A stretch of 64,000 nt of DNA. It comes from CBDAUN01 sp965214615 (lineage in GTDB: Bacteria; Pseudomonadota; Gammaproteobacteria; Arenicellales; JAJDZL01). Below are positions 34,714-42,088 of this stretch, piece by piece. Within the stretch, counting starts at the first letter, position 1. The number at the start of each line of letters is the position of its first letter. The position numbers were made by a program, and so were the translations under genes. The stretch is from NCBI GenBank assembly GCA_965214615.1, contig OZ243952.1:124001-188000 (forward strand), given 5' to 3'. The notes beneath the pieces were generated by a model that saw nothing but the letters and a program-made list of their open reading frames with translations, had not been told where the DNA came from and made no database searches.

Positions 34714-35928
34714 ATGACAATACCTGACCGACCTGAAAACTTCAAATTCGAAAACGGCGTCAAGGCCAAGCCGACTTTTTCCGAAGGCGAAATGAAAAGC
34801 CGTATCGCAAAACTGCGCGCCTACATGGCGCAAGAATCCATTGACGCGGTACTGTTTACCTCGATACACAACATCAACTACTACGCCGACTTTCTGTATT
34901 GCGCATTCGGTAGGCCGTTCGGCCTTGTGATCACGCATGACGCGCACACCACGGTCAGCGCCAACGTTGACGGCGGCCAGCCTTGGCGCCGCAGCTTTGC
35001 AGACAACATCGTCTATACCGACTGGCGCCAGGACAATTACTTCAGAGCGATTAAGACGCTGATTCGCGGCGCGGCCAGAATCGGCATAGAGTGCGATCAT
35101 CTGACCGTGGAGCGCCGCGACAAGCTCACGCAGTTTCTGCCCGCAGCGCAATTTGTCGATATCGCCGCGCCGGCAATGAGGTTTCGCATGGTCAAGTCAG
35201 CCGAGGAGCACGCTCTGATTCGTCAAGGCGCACGCATCTCGGATATCGGCGGCGCTGCGTGTGTTGAAGCGATTGGAGAGGGCGTTCCCGAGCACGAGGT
35301 CGCACTGCATTCAACCCGGGCGATGGTTCGCGCAATTGCAAGAACGTATCCGCATACCGAACTGATGGATACCTGGACATGGTTTCAAACCGGCATCAAT
35401 ACCGACGGAGCGCATAATCCGGTGACGGCGCGCCGGATTGAACGGGGCGACATCATGAGCCTGAACTGCTTTTCCATGATTTCAGGCTACTATCAGGCAC
35501 TTGAGCGCACGCTGTTTTTCCATCACGCCACCAGTCGCGAGATTGAACTTTGGGAAATCAACTGCGAAGTGCATCGAAAGGGTCTCACCCTGATCACACC
35601 GGGTGCCAGATGCTGCGACATAGCCAATGAGCTGAACGAGATCTTTGCGCGCCACGACCTGTTGCAATACCGCAGCTTCGGCTACGGGCATTCGTTCGGA
35701 GTACTTTGCCACTACTACGGACGCGAGGCAGGGCTCGAGCTGCGCGAAGATGTCGACACCGTGCTCGAACCGGGGATGGTGGTCTCAATGGAACCGATGA
35801 TCACGCTGCCAGAGGGCGTCGAAGGGGCGGGCGGCTACCGCGAGCACGACATCCTGATAGTCACCGAAGACGGTGCGGAGAATATCACCCGCTTTCCATT
35901 CGGACCGCAGCACAATATCATCGCATAG
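34714..35928 (+). CDS. Creatinase (creatine amidinohydrolase)
   Basis: This enzyme hydrolyses creatine to sarcosine and urea. The 404 residues follow Pseudomonas creatinase closely from end to end: SIHNINYYADFLYC, FGRPFGLV, NVDGGQPWRRS, WFQTGINTDGAHNPVT with catalytic His234, GYGHSFGVLCHYYGREAGLE and VVSMEPMITLPEG. It is a pita-bread fold without the metal ligands of related peptidases. It is cytosolic. No creatininase, urease or sarcosine oxidase is in the window. The BCCT carrier and binding protein upstream are possible uptake partners. Confidence 0.95.
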   Translation: MTIPDRPENFKFENGVKAKPTFSEGEMKSRIAKLRAYMAQESIDAVLFTSIHNINYYADFLYCAFGRPFGLVITHDAHTTVSANVDGGQPWRRSFADNIVYTDWRQDNYFRAIKTLIRGAARIGIECDHLTVERRDKLTQFLPAAQFVDIAAPAMRFRMVKSAEEHALIRQGARISDIGGAACVEAIGEGVPEHEVALHSTRAMVRAIARTYPHTELMDTWTWFQTGINTDGAHNPVTARRIERGDIMSLNCFSMISGYYQALERTLFFHHATSREIELWEINCEVHRKGLTLITPGARCCDIANELNEIFARHDLLQYRSFGYGHSFGVLCHYYGREAGLELREDVDTVLEPGMVVSMEPMITLPEGVEGAGGYREHDILIVTEDGAENITRFPFGPQHNIIA

Positions 35929-36037
35929 GGCGCGGCAATCGCGGCTGCGTCGTAAAATCCGCAGCGATTGGCCATAGTCATCTATAATACGCGCACTGTG
36001 AACCGAAACAGGACTCAACAGGATTAAACTGACTGAT

Positions 36038-36340
36038 ATGCCTCTACGAATCTTCAGCGTCATAATCGTTGCCTTGGCCATGTACGGTTGCGGCATCCAA
36101 AACGAGGACACGCCTCCGGGTCCGCCAATTCCGGACAGCCCGCAAGAGCATCAGGGTCCGGGCACGCCTATTTTCCTGTTCGGGTCCGGCAACCGGCTTA
36201 GAGGATTCGAAACCGACGATGAGCAGTATCGCGAATATCTGCTTTGGAAGGAGTGGCAGGAATACCAGAACTACCTGAAGTGGCAGCGCACACAGCAGGA
36301 GCAGCAAGGCAATTCGAATCAGGACGGGCAGACTCAGTAG
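36038..36340 (+). CDS. Small putative lipoprotein
   Basis: This 100-residue protein is not recognised. It starts MPLRIFSVIIVALAMYGCG, a signal sequence with a lipobox-like YGC, then a Pro-rich linker (TPPGPPIPDSP) and a very Trp/Tyr/Gln-rich tail around YLLWKEWQEYQNYLKWQ, ending QQGNSNQDGQTQ. The -2 position of the lipobox is Met, not the usual Leu/Ala/Ser, so lipidation is uncertain. It lies 110 bases after the creatinase gene on the same strand. No catalytic motif. Confidence 0.65.
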   Translation: MPLRIFSVIIVALAMYGCGIQNEDTPPGPPIPDSPQEHQGPGTPIFLFGSGNRLRGFETDDEQYREYLLWKEWQEYQNYLKWQRTQQEQQGNSNQDGQTQ

Positions 36341-36589
36341 GGTCGCACACGCCTGCAACGGCGCAATCTAAATCAGCCCCAAACCCTGCTTGCGCCATCA
36401 CCCGGCAGGCAAAGGCGGTCGGCCTGACACACCGGCAAGGATGCGCCATGCGTAGCCGGCTAATTCGCTGATTGTCCGATATCTATTTGTTTTTAAAGAT
36501 TTATTTCCATCAAGGAAGTGAATCGTCATGCCTGCAACCGCCGCAGATAGGTGCACGCGCCTGTTCGAAAGGCAGTCCCCGGCGCAGCG

Positions 36590-37726
36590 TCAGGTGGTCA
36601 GACGTTCGTAGAGCACTCGCAGAAGTTCGTTTGCGGACTCGGCATCCTCTTCGTCGGCCGCCGCAATGGTGACGTTTGTCACATTGGCGGATTCTTCAAC
36701 GGTCACTGTGTATTGCACTTCGTCTCCGATTTGACGTTTCTTGGTCTTTTTTCGCCAGAACAGCCATTTCGACCTTTTCGCTTCGGTAACCGGCGTGTAG
36801 CTGACCAGGTAATCGCCTCGGGATCTGTCCAGGTCGACGATCACCAGGCCGGCGGCTTCCAATGTTCTTCCCACCCGCACCCAGGCGTTGTCAAAGGGCT
36901 CATTCAATTCAAGGATCGAATGTCCTTCGGCATCTTCGTAAATCCGCTTTCTGATCACCACTTCGGTCGGCGAGGCGGTGCCTTCGGGATTTACCTGGTA
37001 GCCTGCGAGCAGGAAGTACCTGAATTCCTTGGCAAAATTGCTGGTTGACGAGTAGTCGACCTCGACCAGGAATTCACTTTTCGGAATGATGTCCACCGCC
37101 TCGCCCGAAGACTGCTGCAAATGCAGTTCATCAATCTTGCCGGCGTACTCCTTCACTCCGATTCTCTGCAGAAACGTCGGGCTTTCCTGCGGCGAGATGC
37201 CCTGCACGCGTATCACGCCCTGCTGCGCATCGGCTTCAATCACTCGAACGCCGAGATCATTGAGCGCGACCAGTGTTCGGCTCCAGACGGAGTTCACATC
37301 GTCATACACCGTCCAGCGGGCCTTTCCCTCGCCGGTCTTGTACTCCTGTACGCGGAATATGCCTTGTCCGCGGCTCTTTGCTTCCTGATATTCAGCTTCC
37401 GTCAAGTCTGTGCCCGCTTGTTCGGTCTGAAATTTTTTGTACTGCTCAAATGACTCCCACAATTGCACATTGCGGAACTGCTCGCGCGAAACTTCCGTCA
37501 CCTGCTCGAAATTCTCGCCCGGAGCATCCGGAATCGCATAGACTTCTGATTCTTCGACCGGCGAAAGGCCCGGCGGCACCTCGAGCGGATCCAGCACTTT
37601 GGATGACGGCAGCAATGTGATTTGCCGTCCGCCCACGTCGGCGCAGCCGCCGAGCAGCGCCGCGGTCATTGCCGCAATTGCCGCAGTAGTAATGCGAAGC
37701 CGTTGATTTTTGGTTTGCGTTTTCAA
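36590..37726 (-). CDS. bamC: Outer membrane protein assembly factor BamC
   Basis: This lipoprotein is part of the BAM complex that inserts beta-barrels into the outer membrane. It has a signal with lipobox LLGGC, a long unstructured N-terminus (LPSSKVLDPLEVPPGLSPVE), and two helix-grip domains, ending with DAESANELLRVLYERLTT. The 378 residues are in the family range. It is 23 bases downstream of parB rather than next to dapA as in E. coli, so this location is atypical. Confidence 0.88.
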   Translation of the reverse strand: MKTQTKNQRLRITTAAIAAMTAALLGGCADVGGRQITLLPSSKVLDPLEVPPGLSPVEESEVYAIPDAPGENFEQVTEVSREQFRNVQLWESFEQYKKFQTEQAGTDLTEAEYQEAKSRGQGIFRVQEYKTGEGKARWTVYDDVNSVWSRTLVALNDLGVRVIEADAQQGVIRVQGISPQESPTFLQRIGVKEYAGKIDELHLQQSSGEAVDIIPKSEFLVEVDYSSTSNFAKEFRYFLLAGYQVNPEGTASPTEVVIRKRIYEDAEGHSILELNEPFDNAWVRVGRTLEAAGLVIVDLDRSRGDYLVSYTPVTEAKRSKWLFWRKKTKKRQIGDEVQYTVTVEESANVTNVTIAAADEEDAESANELLRVLYERLTT

Positions 37727-37749
37727 TTCAAGCTACCTAGAAAATGAGT

Positions 37750-38598
37750 TCAATTGTTGAATTTTCCGATGATGCCGTCCAGTTGCTCAAGGCTGTGATA
37801 GCGAATCCTGAGTTCGCCTTTGCCGTTGCGGTCCGAAATTGCAACATTTGCGCCAATACGATCCGAAAGGCTGCGCTCCAGCGCCGCAATGTCCGCGTCC
37901 TTGGTCTTTGCCTTGCCAACGCCGCCGTCCTTGAGGAAGCGCTTGACAAGAGCCTCGGTCTGCCGAACGGACAGCTTGTTCGCCGCGACTTCGGTGGCTG
38001 CAATGACCTGCAGGTCTCCGTGCAGTGCAAGAAGAACCTTTGCGTGACCCGCTTCAATCAGCCCATCGCGCAGAAACTCGAGCACTTTGGGCGTTAGGCT
38101 CAGCAACCGGATCAGATTCGTGATTGCGGCACGGGATTTTCCGACACTTTGCGCGATCTCGTCGTGCGTCATCGAAAATTCTTCGTTCAGGCGCTTTAGC
38201 GCCGTCGCCTCTTCCACCGAATTCAGGTCCTGACGCTGAATGTTTTCGATCAGCGATATCGCCAGCGCCGCATTGTCTGCAACATCCCTGACGATTACCG
38301 GCACTTCATGCATTTCGGCGCGCTGCGCCGCTCGCCAGCGCCGCTCGCCTGCAATGATCTGGTAGCGGTTCGCGCCGCCGCTCTGGCGCACTATGATCGG
38401 CTGAATCACGCCATGGGCGCGAATCGAGGCGGCAAGCTCGCTCAGCGCAGACTCGTCGACTGACTTGCGCGGCTGATAGGCTCCGGGCATCAGATGCTCG
38501 ATCGGCATCTGGCGTACTTCATCGGAATGCGCGCCGATCACAGACACCGTATCGCCAAGTATGGCTTCAAGTCCGCGTCCCAGTCTGCTTTGTGTCAT
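37750..38598 (-). CDS. parB: Chromosome partitioning protein ParB
   Basis: This is a CTP-dependent DNA clamp that loads at parS and spreads to organise the origin region. The GERR CTP-binding motif (IIAGERRWRAAQRA), ENIQRQDLNSVEEA, a helix-turn-helix around VGKSRAAITNLIRLL and a basic dimerising C-terminus are clear. The 282 residues start at the ATG at 38598, which overlaps the parA stop as ATGA. A parS site lies inside mnmG, 2.9 kb upstream. It begins MTQSRLGRGLEAILGD, like other ParBs. Confidence 0.97.
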   Translation of the reverse strand: MTQSRLGRGLEAILGDTVSVIGAHSDEVRQMPIEHLMPGAYQPRKSVDESALSELAASIRAHGVIQPIIVRQSGGANRYQIIAGERRWRAAQRAEMHEVPVIVRDVADNAALAISLIENIQRQDLNSVEEATALKRLNEEFSMTHDEIAQSVGKSRAAITNLIRLLSLTPKVLEFLRDGLIEAGHAKVLLALHGDLQVIAATEVAANKLSVRQTEALVKRFLKDGGVGKAKTKDADIAALERSLSDRIGANVAISDRNGKGELRIRYHSLEQLDGIIGKFNN

Positions 38599-39362
38599 GC
38601 TCGGCGTCTCCTTCCCAGCAGTTCGCCTGCCAGTGCGACATACGCTGCCGCTCCAGTGCAATTTCTATCGTAGTCGAGCACAGGGCATCCATGGCTTGGC
38701 GCTTCCGCCAGACGAACATTGCGAGGAATAATCGTGCGGAAAACCTGATCTTTGAAATGCGCTGTCAGTTGCTCGGAAACTTCGTATGATAACCGATTGC
38801 GCCGATCATACATGGTTCTTAGTATGCCCTCGATGCGCAAGTCCGGATTCGCCGTCGCTCTGACCTTTCGAATCGTTTCCGTCAACTCGACCAGGCCTTG
38901 CAGTGCGAAGTATTCGCATTGCGTCGGAATAATCACCCGGTCCGAAGCGACCAGCGCATTCGCTGTCAGGACATTGAGAACGGGCGGGCAGTCGATCACC
39001 ACGTACTGATACTCCTCCCGGGCGCCTTCCAGCAATCTTCGAAAACGGTACTCCCGGTCCTTAAGAGAATGCATTTCCAGCTGCGCCAGGTTCAGAGCAT
39101 TGCTTGAACAGGCTACATCAAGGCCTGATTTCGATGTTCGAACCGTATCTTTCAAGGCGCACGCCCCGGTCAGGGCGTCATAGACGGTCTTGTCAAGGTC
39201 GGCTCCTGCAATGCCGAGGCCGCCGGTTGCATTGGCCTGGGGATCCAGATCGACAAGCAAAGACTTTTGCTTCGCTCGCTCTAGCGAAACCGCAAGATTG
39301 ATCGCCGTGGTCGTCTTTCCGACGCCGCCTTTCTGGTTCGCAATGGCAATAACTGTTCCCAT
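38595..39362 (-). CDS. parA: Chromosome partitioning ATPase ParA
   Basis: This is a deviant Walker ATPase that moves ParB-parS complexes along the nucleoid. It has the deviant Walker A KGGVGKTTTAINLA with the signature lysine, DLDPQANATGGLG, and VVIDCPPVLNVLT. The ATG at 39362 (MGTVIAIANQKGG) is preferred to one four codons upstream because the core strand begins there; it gives 255 residues. It overlaps parB by four bases. Its gene follows rsmG in the usual order mnmG-rsmG-parA-parB. Confidence 0.97.
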   Translation of the reverse strand: MGTVIAIANQKGGVGKTTTAINLAVSLERAKQKSLLVDLDPQANATGGLGIAGADLDKTVYDALTGACALKDTVRTSKSGLDVACSSNALNLAQLEMHSLKDREYRFRRLLEGAREEYQYVVIDCPPVLNVLTANALVASDRVIIPTQCEYFALQGLVELTETIRKVRATANPDLRIEGILRTMYDRRNRLSYEVSEQLTAHFKDQVFRTIIPRNVRLAEAPSHGCPVLDYDRNCTGAAAYVALAGELLGRRRRA

Positions 39363-39370
39363 GATACCGA

Positions 39371-40054
39371 TCACACGGCTGCGTTTTTCGAATCAAGTCC
39401 GAAATCGAATGTCAATGTGATGATATGCCTGGTCTGCGTCAACCCGGGCGGATGCACCCGTCGGACGGCGGCGCTGCATGAGTCGGGCAGCTCGACAAGT
39501 TCACGGTCGGGTCGCCTGCCCTTCAATGCTACCAGGATGCCATCGGCGCGAATCAGCGGCCGAGCCAGTTCGGCTGCGGCTTTCAGAGATCCGAGCGCAC
39601 GGCAGGCGACGGTGTCGAACCTGTCCTGCGGCTCGTACTGATCCGCTCTTGCATGCACCGCCTGAACATTGCCGATTCCGAGTGCGGCGATCGCATGCCG
39701 CAGAAACTGAATCTTCTTTAAGCTCGCGTCAAGCAGCACCCATTCACGCTCGGGCTGAGCGATCGCCAGCACGAGCCCCGGAAATCCGGCGCCACTGCCC
39801 AGATCCAGCGCTCGTCGGCCCCGTATGAAGGCAGACGCGGCAAGGCTGTCGAGAACGTGCTTTACGATCATTTCCTCGGGTTCGCGTATCGCGGTCAGAT
39901 TGATTTTGCAATTCCACTGCGCCAATAGGCCCAGGTGGTCTAGACACCGGGCAAGCGCAGCGTTCGGTAACCGAAGATTCATTTCGCGTACGCCCGATTC
40001 CAGCATCCCGCCCAGCCTGATCCTGTCGAAGACGTCTTCACTCGCCAAATGCAT
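39371..40054 (-). CDS. rsmG: 16S rRNA (guanine527-N7)-methyltransferase RsmG
   Basis: This enzyme methylates G527 in the 530 loop of 16S rRNA. It has the family motifs WNCKINLTAIREPEEMIVKH, the SAM-binding ALDLGSGAGFPGLVLAIAQP and VACRALGSLKAAAELARPLI. From this ATG it is 227 residues; the family norm of about 207 suggests that an in-frame ATG at 40006 could be the real start, but neither has a clear ribosome-binding site. It overlaps the parA leader. Confidence 0.94.
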   Translation of the reverse strand: MHLASEDVFDRIRLGGMLESGVREMNLRLPNAALARCLDHLGLLAQWNCKINLTAIREPEEMIVKHVLDSLAASAFIRGRRALDLGSGAGFPGLVLAIAQPEREWVLLDASLKKIQFLRHAIAALGIGNVQAVHARADQYEPQDRFDTVACRALGSLKAAAELARPLIRADGILVALKGRRPDRELVELPDSCSAAVRRVHPPGLTQTRHIITLTFDFGLDSKNAAV

Positions 40055-40129
40055 GACACTGCACCAGTCAATGCCTGATCGTGCTCAACGCAGTCAAGTT
40101 CAGCACCAAGCCGGCGTCCCGCGCAGGCT

Positions 40130-42061
40130 TCAGGCCGACCTGCGCTGAACGGCGAGCGCCTCGCCCTGCGAATCTTTCGAGCGCTTTTCCAGATCGATTC
40201 GCTTCAAATAGACTTGCAGGATGGAAATCGCCGCCGGAGTCAGTCCGCTAATGCGCGATGCGCTGCCGAGCGTTTCAGGCCGGTGCGCCTGAAGCTTCTG
40301 GCGCGCCTCGTTCGACAGTCCGTGCACATCGTCGTAGTCAATGTCCTGCGGCAATCGGGCGGTTTCGTCTTTCAGCGCCCTGAGCACCGCAGAGTTCTGC
40401 CGTTCGATATAGCCTTCATAGCGCGCCTGTATTTCAAGCTGCTCCGCCACCGCCGGATCTTCGGCGCCCGGCCCCGCGCCCGCTAGCTCCACAGCAAAGC
40501 GGTAGCTGATCTGCGGGTCGCGCAGCAATTCGAAAAGTGTCGTTTCACGGGTCAGATTCCTCCCTGCGACCTGCGCAAATGCCCGCTGGTCCACCGCTGC
40601 GGGGGCAACCGCATAGTCCTTCAGCCTCTGCCTTTCAGACTCCAGAGCATCGCGCTTTTCATTGAACAGCCGCCAGCGCAGATCGCACACAAGCCCCAGT
40701 TCCCGCCCGATTTCGGTCAGGCGCAGATCGGCGTTGTCTTCACGCAGTATCAGACGGTATTCGGCACGGGATGTGAACATGCGGTAGGGCTCGTCCAGGC
40801 CGCGCGTCACAAGATCGTCAATCAGCACGCCTGCATAGGCCTGGTCGCGCCGCGGCCACCAAGGCTCAAGCTCCCTGACCCGCCTCGAAGCATTCAATCC
40901 GGCAATCAGGCCCTGGCAGGCCGCCTCCTCGTAGCCGGTCGTGCCGTTGATCTGTCCAGCGAGAAACAATCCCGGCATCTGCTTGGACTCCAGACTGAGG
41001 CGAAGACCGCGCGGATCCAGATAGTCGTATTCGATAGCATAGCCCGGCCTCGTCAGTACCGCCTGCTCAAGTCCGGGAATGGTCTGGACGAAACGCCATT
41101 GCACATCGAACGGAAGACTCGTCGATATTCCATTCGGATAGACTTCGCTGCTGGTCAGGCCCTCAGGCTCCAGGAAAACCTGATGCGAAGTGCGGTCCGA
41201 AAACCGCACAATCTTGTCCTCGATTGACGGACAGTAGCGCGGCCCTGCCGAATCGATGGCGCCGCTGTAGATCGCAGACTGATGCAAAGCCTCGCGGATG
41301 ATCCCGTGCGTTCGCTCGGTTGTTCTCGCTATATGGCATGGCACCTGGCGCGGATGCTCGCCAGCCGAGCCGATGAATGAAAACACCAGCAAAGGCTCAT
41401 CGCCCGGCTGTTCCTGCATTTTCGAGTAGTCGATTGTCCTTGAATCGAGCCGCGGCGGGGTGCCGGTTTTCAGACGTTCCACGTGGAACATCATGTCGCG
41501 CAAGCGTGCGGACAAGGCATTGGACGGCGCATCTGCGGCGCGGCCGCCCGTATAGGAAGACTCTCCTACATGAATTCTTCCGCCCAGGAAGGTTCCGGTC
41601 GCAAGCACCACCGAACGGGCGCCGATCCGCACTCCGATACGGGTGAGCACGCCGGCGGCCTCGCCGTTTTCCACAATCAGATCCTCGACTTCCTGCTGCA
41701 GCATGGTCAGATTGGCGGTCCGCTCCAGGGATTCGCGGACGTCGTTGCGGTACAGCAGCCTGTCGGCCTGGGCGCGCGTGGCCCGCACAGCCGGGCCTTT
41801 GCGCATATTCAAACGCCTGAAGTGTATGCCGCTGCGATCTGCCGCGCGCGCCATGATTCCGCCAAGCGCGTCGATTTCCTTGACGATATGGCCCTTGCCG
41901 ATGCCTCCGATTGCAGGATTGCAGGACATCTGGCCGATAGTATCGATGCTCTGGGTCAGCAGCAATGTTGACGCGCCGGTTTTTGCGGCCGCCAGCGCCG
42001 CCTCGGCACCTGCGTGCCCGCCGCCGACAACGATCACATCAAATTTTCGCGGATAAATCAT
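40130..42061 (-). CDS. mnmG: tRNA uridine-5-carboxymethylaminomethyl modification enzyme MnmG
   Basis: This FAD protein works with MnmE to build the cmnm5 group on wobble U34. The FAD motif VVGGGHAGAEAALAAAKTG, SCNPAIGGIGKGHIVKEIDA, and the C-terminal region with LSNEARQKLQAHRPETLG are intact, 643 residues in all. Its coding sequence contains a perfect parS palindrome at 41475-41490. Unusually, it is separated from mnmE by two genes for a proton-channel-like pair. It starts 27 bases after the coiled-coil gene. Confidence 0.98.
   Translation of the reverse strand: MIYPRKFDVIVVGGGHAGAEAALAAAKTGASTLLLTQSIDTIGQMSCNPAIGGIGKGHIVKEIDALGGIMARAADRSGIHFRRLNMRKGPAVRATRAQADRLLYRNDVRESLERTANLTMLQQEVEDLIVENGEAAGVLTRIGVRIGARSVVLATGTFLGGRIHVGESSYTGGRAADAPSNALSARLRDMMFHVERLKTGTPPRLDSRTIDYSKMQEQPGDEPLLVFSFIGSAGEHPRQVPCHIARTTERTHGIIREALHQSAIYSGAIDSAGPRYCPSIEDKIVRFSDRTSHQVFLEPEGLTSSEVYPNGISTSLPFDVQWRFVQTIPGLEQAVLTRPGYAIEYDYLDPRGLRLSLESKQMPGLFLAGQINGTTGYEEAACQGLIAGLNASRRVRELEPWWPRRDQAYAGVLIDDLVTRGLDEPYRMFTSRAEYRLILREDNADLRLTEIGRELGLVCDLRWRLFNEKRDALESERQRLKDYAVAPAAVDQRAFAQVAGRNLTRETTLFELLRDPQISYRFAVELAGAGPGAEDPAVAEQLEIQARYEGYIERQNSAVLRALKDETARLPQDIDYDDVHGLSNEARQKLQAHRPETLGSASRISGLTPAAISILQVYLKRIDLEKRSKDSQGEALAVQRRSA
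41475..41490. promoter_or_regulatory. parS site (ParB loading site)
   Basis: CGTTCCACGTGGAACA matches the widespread parS consensus TGTTTCACGTGAAACA in its core; the inner 14 bases GTTCCACGTGGAAC are a perfect palindrome and the CC/GG variant is the one known in pseudomonads. It lies within mnmG, about 8 kb from dnaA and close to parAB. It is the only such site that I noticed in the window. Confidence 0.85.
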
Positions 42062-42088
42062 AAAAAGAATACACCTTCGCCAGCCTTG

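Noticed and set aside
34714..35928. Xaa-Pro aminopeptidase
   Set aside because: Same fold, but the metal ligands of aminopeptidases are missing and the sequence follows creatinase along its full length.
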